From Eledone cirrhosa (Eukaryota > Mollusca > Cephalopoda > Octopoda > Eledonidae), in NCBI GenBank assembly GCA_964016885.1, contig OZ024745.1, forward strand, positions 48,920,042 to 48,984,041: a DNA stretch of 64,000 nt, written 5' to 3'. Under the pieces are notes generated by a model. It did no database searches, was not told where the DNA came from, and saw only the letters and a list, made by a program, of their open reading frames with translations. Of this stretch, positions 26,601 to 38,600 are shown piece after piece (within the stretch, counting starts at the first letter, position 1; the number at the start of each line of letters is the position of its first letter). Made by a program: the position numbers and the translations under genes.

Positions 26601-29600
26601 AGTATACATTAACTCTCAACATCCTGTACCACATCAAACCACATTATAGTATAGATTAACTCTCAACATGCTGTACCACATCAAACCACATTATAGTATA
26701 CATTAACTCTCAACATCCTGTACCACATCAAACCACATTATAGTATAGATTAACTCTCAACATCCTGTACCACATCAAACCACATTATAGTATCCATTAA
26801 CTCTCAACATCCTGTACCACATCAAACCACATTATAGTATAGATTAACTTTCAACATCCTGTACCATATCAAACCACATTATAGTATACATTAACTCTCA
26901 ACATCCTGTACCACATCTAACCACATGATAGTATCCATTAACTCTCAACATCCTGTACCACATCAAACCACATTGTAGTATACATTAACTCTCAACATCC
27001 TGTACCATATCAAACCACATTATAGTATACATTAACTCTCAACATCCTGTACCACATCAAACCACATTATAGTATAGATTAACTTTCAACATCCTCTACC
27101 ACATCAAACCACATTATAGTATACATTAACTCTCAACATCCTGTACCACATCAAACCACATTATAGTATACATTAACTCTCAACATTTCAAATTACGTCC
27201 CTTACATCGGTTCGTTATTCTATACGTTTACCCAGTTTGTATCACAGAACCAGAGGTGGTTTCAGATTGTTTGGTATCAAAAGGGTTACTCAAAGATTGT
27301 TAAGGTTAGAATATGCTAGAAGTACGATAATTCATGTGTAATAATGTATGTGTGTGTGTGGGGGATTTTTTCCGCCAAAATCTGTTATTACACATGAATT
27401 TGTTAATTTCTTACTTCAGGTGATAGAAGAACGAGATCAGCAAATTTATGAGTTGACCGAGGAGATAAAGAATTTGACAGATGAAATGGATTCAAATGCA
27501 GCCCTTATTGAAGATTTGAAAAATGATTTGACCAAGAGTAAGCTAATATTAGAATAATTGATGTTTAAATGTTTGGCTTTCATCATCATTATCGTACATC
27601 TATTTTTCCATACTGGCATGTGTTGAATGGGACCCACACAGTCGTGTCATTTATTACAACCCTCTATTGCCCAGCATACACTGCAACAGAAAAAAACCCA
27701 GTCATCTTTGTTGTGTATGTCATCATCATCATCATCATCATTGTCATTGTCATCATTTTTATGCCCATTTTTCCATGCTGCCATTTGTTGGATGAGCTTT
27801 TTGAGGCAGAATATTATGGCTCAATGCCTTTCCTGACACCAACCTTCATATGATTTTTTTAAGTAATGTATGGTGTCTTTGTGTATGTAACCACTGAGCT
27901 TCAGGACATTTGTTTATTCAAGACACATACCACACATACCACACTGAGATAGAATTGAAAACCACATGGTTATGAAGGAAACTCATGAGTCTAAAGTCTG
28001 TGAGGCTGGTGCTTATGTTTGTTGAATGGCGTAAAGCGACCGAGAGTACAATACTTCTCCCTGGACAGGGTGCCAGTCCATCGCAGGGTTAAACCCCTAG
28101 CTATAGCTGGTACTCATTTTCAGCTGAGTACACTGGAGCAATGGGAAATGAAATGTTTTGCTCAAGAACACAGCATGCAACACAGCCCAAGAATCGATCC
28201 CACATCATGATCGTAAGTCCAACACCCTTACCCATGCCTCCATGTACATCATGTTTATTATGTAATAATACATGAGATACTGCAATGTATCTTTATTATA
28301 TATTTGTCACCTATTATGTATTCTAATATAAACAAACTATCTGTATAATGTTTTCCAATAATTTACTCAATTTTTTGTCCTTGCAGAACCAAAGGATCAT
28401 ATGTTTACAAAAGTGAGAGAACAGAAAAAGGCTTTGTCACAAACGAATAAGCTTTTAAAAGATGCTGAAAAATTAACCAAACAGGTTTGTTAGATTTGAA
28501 TATATATTTTCATGTGGATATAACTTAAGATATTATTCTCATTCTATCTATCTGTTTATGCCAATTGCCAAGTCACCCATATGTCCTTATATGTGTCCTT
28601 CAAACTTCTCATCAGTGTTTTCCTACACTATCCACACTGGTGTCTTCTAGCAGGTTATCAATGTAATTTTTTTCCTTTCTACTCCTGTTTGTTTATCCAT
28701 CTGATGGTTCCCACAGAACAGAACAAGATCACTTGCTATCTTCTCATGGTGACGAACACAGAGACATGCAAGTTGTCTGTGATAAATATTCATTTAACAT
28801 CTCAGTTCTTCCTTGATTTATTGTTATGCAAGCAATAATTTACAACTAAATTATGATAATTTTTCACATAGGTTTAATTAATTCTTCTCATTATTCATTT
28901 ATTATTAATTGCTTAATTAGCTTTCTTGAAATATTTCCAGCCTATACATTTACATACATTCAGTAAAGGATTCTCATTTAATTCTCTTTGTTTTAATTGC
29001 CACCATTATGATTTAACCCTTTAGCATTTACATTAGTCTATATATACTATTATATTTTCAGAGTAAAGGCTTTATCTCATAATTATCTCACATAATATAA
29101 AATCTATGAGATTTTTATATTATTTATTTTGAGAACAATACCTAAACATTAATATGAGTGACCGGTTATGCCGGTTTGAACAGAAAAAGGTGAGAGAATT
29201 CTGGCTGGATACTGCCGGTTTCAATGCTAAAGGGTTAATGGAAAGAGAGCCTATCATGTAGTTTTATAGTTTTGCACTTTAACTAACCCATCTGCCATAA
29301 ATATCATGATTTTATTTCAGTTTAATCTTAGTTGTAAGTTACTTTTATACCTATTTAAAAACTACAATATATATTTACTCACTGTAAATGTGGTTGGTGT
29401 TAGGAAGGGCATCCAGCTGTAGAAACCAGATCAAAATCTGTTCTGTATGAGCAAGACATGGTGACCTGACCTGGCCTATCTCACAACAGGACAACTCATC
29501 TAACCCATGCTAGTATGGGAAAATGGATGTTAAAAGGTGATGATGATGATAGTGAATTGGCAGTCATTAGAATGTTGGATAGAATGTGTTGCAGTATTTG

Positions 29601-32600
29601 TTCTGGCTCATTGTGCTCTCTGTGTTCAACTCTCATCTAGGTTAAGGTTGATAAAAAAATACCAATCCAGTAGAGTGGGTGGTTGGGTGGGGGATTTTTC
29701 CTCTGTACCTCTCTCTCTCTCGAAGAAATTGCCTATGTTCAAATCTGAAGAGGGATGGACTCTGCCAGGTTTAAGATGATGGTGTCCTTACAACTTCATG
29801 AGCAGTATATATTTTTTACTCAAGACAAGCTGGGTCATAGAGCAGATTGTGTCTCATTAAATGAATAAAGAAATACCTCACCTATATATAAAGCTAGTTC
29901 ATTTTAGGAGATATTTCATTTTATTAAAGTTAGATTTAATAAAGCCAATACATGCTTTTAAAAGAAGTGTCTTCTTCCCTAGGCTGAACATGATGCACTT
30001 GAAAAAGACAAACATCTGGTAGAGGCCTTAGAAAGGATGAGTCAATATGAATCTGTGAGTACTTGATTTTTGCAAATATATATATTTTAAAGTAAATATC
30101 TTTGACATCTTATCTATATTGTTTGATGTATTATATTATTATATCATGATATTTATTTTTATATTTAAATGGTTGTGGTTTTCAATCTTTCAGGGAGAGT
30201 ATGGGCTTGCTGAGGCTGTTAATGAAATCAAAGAATTGAAACATAAGTTGACGATTAATCAAAGGTTGATAAATTTTAAAAATCAGTTTGAATTATTTAA
30301 CAACAGAATTGTTTTTTCCATAGGTTCATTTCTATATTGTATGTTTCATTTCTGTATTGGTCTTCTAAATTCATTTTATTTAGAATACATTTCTCTTTTT
30401 TGGTTTTTGTTCTTACATTCTAATTATTGTAACTTACATAGCTAGAGAGGACAGGGTCTGCTCCAGGTGGCACAAACTACACTACCGAAGCTATATTATA
30501 ACTGTACAACCTTTATGTCCTTTTATTTCATATTGCTCGAATCCTCCAGTCAGCAGAAAAATGAGTACCAACAGCCATCAACCATTGTGACAGATTGGTG
30601 TCCCATCTTGTACTCTGTCACTTAACAGTATGTGAAACTGGAATAAGCTCTGGCTTGATGAGTCTCTAGGCTCAAGAAAAATTAACTTAACTTTATTTAT
30701 AGATCAATAAATACAAAAGAAGCCTTTGGAAAGTTTAGCTCTATTATAATGTTTAGAACTTCATTAAATTTTCCTTTTATTTTGATTTAAAGAAAAAAAA
30801 TATAAGCTTTTAAAAAATATTTTACTATTCTTTATGGATTAATGCATTTTTTTTAGGGACATTGAAGAATTTGTGCAGCATATTAACAGAAATGAAGAAA
30901 CTCTCAGGGAATTAACAATAGAAAATGAATTATTGAGGACAAAACTAGGCATGGACCCGAAAAAATCATTAAATATAAAGGATTATCAAACTGATATTAC
31001 TGTAAAAAAAGAAGAACAACGTGCATTGAATATAGTTCTCCAGAAAGAGGTTAGTTAACTCTTTTGTTATCATATTTCTAATGCAATTACCGCCTATGAT
31101 TTCCAATTAACTTTTTTAATAACCAAACTCTTTTCATGATTAAGTTAGTGTTTAGTAGATAATTAGAAAACGTTTTTACAAATCATTATAATGGAAAGTT
31201 TATATATATATATACAGTCCAAACATCCAATCTCGCAAAATCCGAAATCTGTATTTTTTGTTATCTATTTAAGGTTTAAATACGGTGTTTTTGTCGTATT
31301 GAACAGAACAAATCTTGCAGTTTTGCTTTTTGTTAAATCGCTTGTTAAACATTCATAACCTTCCAGCTAGCTACCCCACACCCCTCCCACCCGCCCCCAC
31401 ACACCACCATTCTTAATACGTGGACCAATCATAAGCCAGAGCCCCCCCCCCACGCATCACCATTATTATTATAAGCCAGACCCCCCCCACGCATCACCAT
31501 TATTATTATTACGCGGACCAATCATAAGCCAGAGGCCTATACTATCGCTTGCCCGGTTGCCTTCGATATATGATGGATGGACGGATGGACGGACGGACTG
31601 CGGAATCCTGGAGAGTGGAAGGGAGAGAAAAATCTGGACGCTCAGAGCGAAAATGCCAAAGTTAAAGTCAAATTCACCTCGTGGACGAGAATGCGAGCAC
31701 TCCTCTTTGTTTCGTCCGCGGATGGCTAACATAACCCTATCTCCCCCCGCCCCCCACCACCCCCACCCTCCAAACGCAACCCAAAACTTCAGAGTTGGTA
31801 CCATAAATGTAGGCACCCTAAAGGGTCGCGCTAACGAGGTTGTAGAAATGCTTGAACGTAAGGAGGTCGATGTTTGCTGTATTCAAGAGACCAGGTGGAG
31901 GGGTGGGTCTGCTAGATTCATTGAGGGTAAAAAACGATGTTATAAGCTTTTCTGGGTGGGAAACGACGATGGGCTGGGTGGAGTAGGAATCATGGTAGCA
32001 GAAAAGTGGGCAGATAAGATAATAGACGTAAATAGAGTGAACGACAGAATAATTAAAATACGACTTGTCCTCAATAGAACTACGGTGACAGTAATATCTG
32101 TGTACGCACCCCAATCCGGACTGCCCGGCACTATAAAAGACAGATTCTATGAGACACTGTTGCTAACTACCTCCCAAATATCTGACAGTGACTATATAAT
32201 TATTGCAGGCGACCTAAATGGTCACGTTGGACAACATTGTGACGGCTACGACGAAATCCATGGAGGCTATGGGTTTGGTACTAGAAATGAGGAAGGCTCC
32301 AGAATCCTGGAATTCTGTGATGCAAATAACCTAACTATCTGTAACATTAACTTCAAAAAACGTGACAATCACCTGATCACCTATAGATCCGGGGAACACA
32401 CAAGCCAGGTAGATTATATCCTTACCAGAAAACGTGACAGAGTGTCTGTTGTAAACACTAAATCCCTCCCCCATGAAGAATGCACCTCCCAACATAGACT
32501 GATAATTAGCGACCTCATAGTCAGGACGAGACGTACTCGACAGCAGAAGAGGACTATCCTCAGGAGGAAAATATGGAAACTAAAGGACCCCACAGCCAGA

Positions 32601-35600
32601 AATAAATTTCAAAGCATATTACTTGATGCTTTCGACAGTAAGGAAGAGCATCTAGAATCGGACAATATAGAGGGACAGTGGGAATTTCTGAAAGCAAACC
32701 TGCTGTTGGCGACAGACGAAGTCTGTGGCTGGAGCAGGCCTGTAGGCAGGAGGAGAGTAACATGGTGGTGGAACAGTAGGGTGGAGGGGTCAATTAAGGC
32801 CAAAAAGCAGGCTTGGAAAGTATGGCGGGATGGGGGAAGTAGAGTAGACTATCAAGTGGCCAGGAGGGAAGCTAGGAGAGAAGTGTACTTAGCAAGAAGG
32901 GAAGCTGAGGAAAGAAAGTTCAAGCATGTTCTACAACGCGATGACCAAAAACGTGAGGTGTTCAGGATTGCTAGGCAATGCGTCAAGGAAAACCGTGATA
33001 TTGTCGGGGAGAAGTGTGTACTTAACGATGATGGCATACTTGCCATCACCGACACTGATAAGAAGGTAGCTTGGAAGTGTCACTATGAAAGGCTACTAAA
33101 TGAGGAGAATAAATGGGAGAAAGACAGTCTCCCCCATATCGACCCAATAGAGGGACCAGCAGTGTTAGTCGAGGGGAGTATAATAAGTAAGGCAATCAAG
33201 GATATGAAGACGGGTAAGGCGGCTGGGCCTTCGGAAATAGTTGCTGAGATGCTGAAGGCATCTGGCACGGTGGGACACACCATGGTCACCCGCATAGTTA
33301 ACCAAGTCGTACAGAATGGGGTTGTTCCGAAGGACTGGCATAGCAGCATCATCGTTAACTGTTATAAGGGTAAAGGAGACGCCCTAGATAGGAGTAACTA
33401 TAGAGGCATTAAATTAATCGACCAGGTCATGAAGGTCACGGAAAAAGTAATAGCGCAACTAATCAGAGAGAGAATTGACCTAGATGAAATGCAGTTCGGG
33501 TTTGTGTCAGGCAAAAGCACCACAGACGCTCTTTTCATAGTACGACAACTACAGGAGAAGTACCTAGCTAAAGGTAAACCCCTCTACTTAGCTTTTGTCG
33601 ACCTGGAGAAAGCCTTCGACAGAGTCCCCCGCTCCATTATCTGGTGGGCTCTTAGAAAACTAGGCGTTGACGAATGGCTTGTGAGGGCTATACAAGCCAT
33701 GTATAAAGAAACAGTCAGCAAAGTTAGAATTAACAACGAATATAGTGAAGAGTTTAGCGTAAAAGTTGGCGTCCATCAGGGCTCTGTTCTCAGCCCCCTA
33801 CTATTTATTATTGCCCTTCAGGCTATAACAGAGGAGTTCAAGACAGGCTGCCCATGGGAACTCCTATACGCAGACGACCTGACACTCATAGCGGAATCAA
33901 TGGCCGAGCTAGAGAAGAAATTCCAAACATGGAAGCACGGCCTAGAGTCAAAAGGACTTAAAATTAACCTGGCTAAGACCAAAGTTCTAGTTTGTAGGAA
34001 AGAAAACAAGGCGGCGGTCCCTTCTGGGAAATGGTTGTGCTTGGTGTGTAGGAAAGGCGTAGGTAGAAACTCCATTTTATGTCCTAAATGCAAAGTATGG
34101 GTGCATAAAAGATGTAGTGGGATCACAGGTAAGCTAACTAAGAACATAGATTTTACATGTGGCCGGTGTTCTGGTGCAATAAGTAGCAGCAAGTGCCCAC
34201 AAAATACTAGCTCTTTCAATTGCGCAGAGGGTTCTATAGAAATAGTGGACAGCTTCCGTTACCTGGGCGATAAAATCAGCAGTGGGGGAGGGTGCTGTGA
34301 AAGTACTGTAGCTAGAGTCAGAACTGGTTGGAAAAAGTTCAGAGAGCTTATACCACTATTAGCTGCTAAAGGGTTCTCCCTAAAAATGAAAGGCAGGTTG
34401 TACGATGCCTGCATACGAACAGCAATGTTGCATGGTAGTGAGACCTGGGCATTGTGTGCAGAGGATATATGCAGACTAGAGAGGAACGAAGCTTGCATGC
34501 TCCGCTGGATGTGTAACAGTAATATACGTGAACGGCAAAGCATAAACGAACTAAGGAAAAAATTAGAGATAAGAGGGATCAGATGTTGTTTACTCGAGAG
34601 AAGGCTGCGTTGGTATGGACACGTGATGCGCATGAAAGTCGATAGCTGTATAACAAAGTGCAGGGCAATAAAGATAGACGGTAGCCACGAAATAGGCAGA
34701 CCTAGAAAAACCTGGGATGAGCTGATAAACTCCGACCTCACACACTTACACCTCTCCAAGACAATGTCACTGGACCGAGACCTTTGGCGGTACTCAGTAA
34801 CAGAGAAGACCCGCCTTGCCAGTAGGCATCTCTAACAAAATACCCCCCCACCCCATCCACACCACCCCGTTCTATGTAAAGTTATGTTGGTGCCGCGCCA
34901 TCCAGGCCGAAACAAATGAGATCGTGTAGGTGTCACGACAAAAAAACACACAGTCCACGCTGTAATGTGGCCGTGTAGGCAACACGGTAAAAACCTCCCA
35001 GACCCACACTGTAAATGTGGTTGGTGTTAGGAAGGGCATCCAACTGTAGAAAACCTGCCAGACAGTCCTATGCGAGCAAGACAATCACTCTTGCCTCAAG
35101 TGGGACTACCCCCGTCCAAACCCATGCAAGCATGGAACACGGACGTTAAACGTTGATGATGATATAACATTATACACACATATATATTTGTATTCACATA
35201 CTCATACATATTCATGTATAAATGAATACATGCACACAAACATATACATATTCATGTATAAACAAATACACATACACTAAGATGCATCCATATATATTGA
35301 TATATAAACAAATTCATATACCCACACTCAATTACTTGCTAAAATATTATTCAGATTGAACGACTTGAAGAAGAGCGGATTTTATTGAAGCAAAACTTAA
35401 GGAAATTTGCTCAACAGACTGGACGTAGGTATGAAAACTTTCATAATTTAATTAACTTCAAAAATTTACACTGCTTTGTGAAGGCATGTGACTTGATGAC
35501 ATATTTGATGGATTATGTGTGTCAAGTGAGAAAAAGATGATATTGGACCACTTTCCAGATGTGAAATGTTTACCATCAGAATTTGCCGGTAAAATTTTAT

Positions 35601-38600
35601 ATACTGTTTAGTATGACTTGGTAGTATTTACCATGATATTTTGCTTAGGGCTTTAGGTGCTCATGCAGTTGTGAGCAGACATAGAAACCCCTCTCGACCA
35701 TCAATCTTTTGATCCAGTGGAACATACAGGATGTGACAACTGGTTTGAAAAAATTTCATAGTTCTTCGAATCTTCATCCCTGCCGAAGGGAAGTTTGGGA
35801 AATGTAATTGTATTTACGCCATTTTCTTGTCTCTCTCTCTGTTTTTCACGGTCCATTTACTTTACTTAGAATCCAAGCTTTCAATTTTCGTTAATTCTGT
35901 CAGACCCTCAAAAACAACCTTCTCGTATTTAAACACTGATTACTGTTATATGTCCGTTTATAGGTTTAGATTAAAAAAAAATAACCTTCTAGTTATAACT
36001 TTTTCGGGAACATTCTTCCTTCTTCTTCTCCTCTACTCTGTCCCCCAATGCATTGTCTATAAGCCTATAGGCCTCCCCCTCTCTCTCTTAGCAAGTATAA
36101 AATGAACCTGTCGGTCGTAAAAAAATTTCAGAATTCTTCGAATCTTCATCTCTGCCGAAGGGACGTTTGAGAAATGTAATTGTATTTACACCATTTTCTT
36201 GTCTCTCACTCTGTTTTACACGGTCCATTTACTTAGAATCCAAGCTTTCAATTTTATTTGTTAATTCTGTCAGACCCACAAAAACAATCTTTTTGTATTT
36301 AAACTCTGATTACTGTTATACAACCGTTTATAGGTTTAGATTAAAAAAAATAACCTTCTAGTTAACTTCCCCATATCCCTCTGCCCTGCCCCCACTCGCC
36401 ACCATTATTAGATGGTCCAATCATAATTCAGCGGCTTATACGTCTCTTTACCAATCTCTTACACAAAACCACCACCTCGGCTATTCACTCCTTAAGTTTA
36501 AACCTGGTTGCTTTTGATATGCTAGATGGACTGTGGGATTCTGGAGAGTGCGAAGAATCTGAACACTCAAATGCCATTGTCAAAGATAAAGATAAATTCA
36601 CCTCATATGGCCGGACGAAAATGCAAGGATTCCTCTTTATTTCAGACGCAGATGGCAAACATAACCCCATCTCCCTCACCCCTCCCTACACCTCCAACCC
36701 ATCCCTTCCACCCATCAAACGAAATCCCAAACTTCAGAGTTGGTACCATGAATGTAGGCACTTTAAAAGGTCGCTCTAATGAGGTTGTAGAGATGCTTGA
36801 ACGTAAGGAAGTTGATGTTTGTTGTGTTAAAGGTGGAGGGGTGGGTCTGCCAGATTCATTGTGGGTTAGAAACGATGCTAAAAAATTTTTTGGCTGGGAA
36901 ATGAAAATGGGCTGGGTGGAGTAGGAATTATGTTAGCAGAAAAATGGGTAGATAAGGTAATTACCGTAAATAGAGTGAACAACAGAATAATCAAAATAAG
37001 ACTTGTCCTAAATAGAAGTACTGTGACAATAATATCCGCTTACACACCCCAATCTGGACTGCCTGGCATTATAAAAGACAGATTCTATGAGTCGCTAATG
37101 CTCACTACCTCCCAACTAACCGACAGTGACTATATAATTATTGCTGACGACCTAAATAGTCACGTTGGACAACATTGTGACGGCTATGACGGAATCCATG
37201 GAGGCTACGGGTTTCGTACCAGATGACCTGGGATGAGGTGATAAAAGCCGACCTTACCCAATTGCACCTCTCAAAGGCGATGACACGACCGTGACCTCTG
37301 GCGTCACGCAGTAATACAGAGTACCCGACCTCCCATGGGTACAAGCTGAAGCATATAGACAATATGCCCCCACACTCTCCCACTGCAAGCTGGTCGTGGA
37401 GGTGCCACGGCAAAAAAACATCCAGCCCACACTGTAAAGTGGACGTGTAGGTGCCATGAAAAAGCACCCAGCACTCACTGTAAATGAGGTTGGTGTTAGG
37501 AAAGGCATCCAACTGTAGAAATCAAGCCAAATCAGTTCCTGTATGCGCAAGGCATGGTCAGCCGACCAAACACTGCCCACAAAAGGACAACCCGTCTAAC
37601 CCATGCTAGCGTGGAAGAACGGACGTAAAACGGTGATGATGATGAAATGATGAAGGCTTCAGAATTCTGGAATTCTGTGACACAAATAACCTAACTATCT
37701 GCAACACAAACTTCAAAAAACGAGACAATCACTTGATCACCTATAGATCAGGGGAATACGCCAGTCAGATAGATTATATCCTTACCAGAAGACGTGACAA
37801 AGTGTCAGTTGTAAACACTAAATCCCTCCCCCGCGAAGAATGCACCTCTCAACATAGCCTCATAGTTAGTGACCTCATAGTCAGGACTAGACGTACTCGA
37901 CAACAGAGGAGGACCACCCTGAGAAGAAGAATATGGAAGTTAAAGGACCCCACAGCCAGTAACAAATTTAAAAGCATACTACTTGATGCTTTTGACAGTA
38001 AGAAAGAGCAATTAGAGACGTACAGTATAGAGGAACAGTGGGAATTCCTGAAAGTTAACCTGCTGGAGACAACAGATGAAATCTGTGGCTGGAGCAGACC
38101 TATAGGCAGGAGGAGAGTAACATGGTGGTGGAACAGTAAGGTGGAGGAGTCAGTCAAGGTCAAAAAGCAAGGTTGGAAAGTATGGCGGGATGGGAGAAGT
38201 AGAGAACACTATCAAGTGGCCAGGAGGGAAACTAGGAGACAAGTGTACCTTGCAAGAAGGGAAGAAGAGGAAAGAAAGTTCAAGCATGTTCTACAACGCG
38301 AGGACCAAAAACGTGAGGTGTTCAGGATTGCTAGACAATGTGTCAAGGAAAACCGTGATATTGTCGGGGAGAAGTGTGTCAATAATGATGATAGTATACT
38401 TGCCATCACTGATACTGATAAGAAGGTAGCTTGGAAGTGTCACTACGAGAGGCTACTAAATGAGGAGAATAAGTGAGAAAAAGATAGTCTGCTCCAAATC
38501 GATCCAATAGAGGGATCAGCAGTGCAAGTTGAAGGTAGTATAATAAGTAAGGCAATCAAAGATATGAAGACGGAGATAATTGCTGAAATGCTGAAAGCAT

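Larger units (their letters stand above)
31213..35163 (+). mobile_element. RTE-like LINE copy B, full length
   Basis: 5'UTR, a single long ORF (31557-34835) and a 3'UTR that becomes the cephalopod SINE tail: GTTGGTGTTAGGAAGGGCAT, CCAAACCCATGCAAGCATGG, GGACGTTAAACGTTGATGATGATA. It ends in a GAT repeat rather than poly(A), as is typical of RTE-type elements. Sense orientation in CEP290 intron 15. An intact ORF and 5' region make this the likeliest potentially active copy here. Confidence 0.88.

Noticed and set aside
19283..27186. CRISPR-like array
   Set aside because: Units are contiguous with no unique spacers, and the sequence is animal intron. It is a satellite.
30119..30445. 108-aa frame around exon 14 as a separate gene
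   Set aside because: It is exon 14 read with intron sequence on both sides. Splice sites and phases fit CEP290.
31557..34835. Possibility that the 1092-aa ORF is a host gene nested in CEP290
   Set aside because: Motifs (APE endonuclease, YADD reverse transcriptase), multiple truncated copies in the window and the (GAT)n tail identify it as a LINE.
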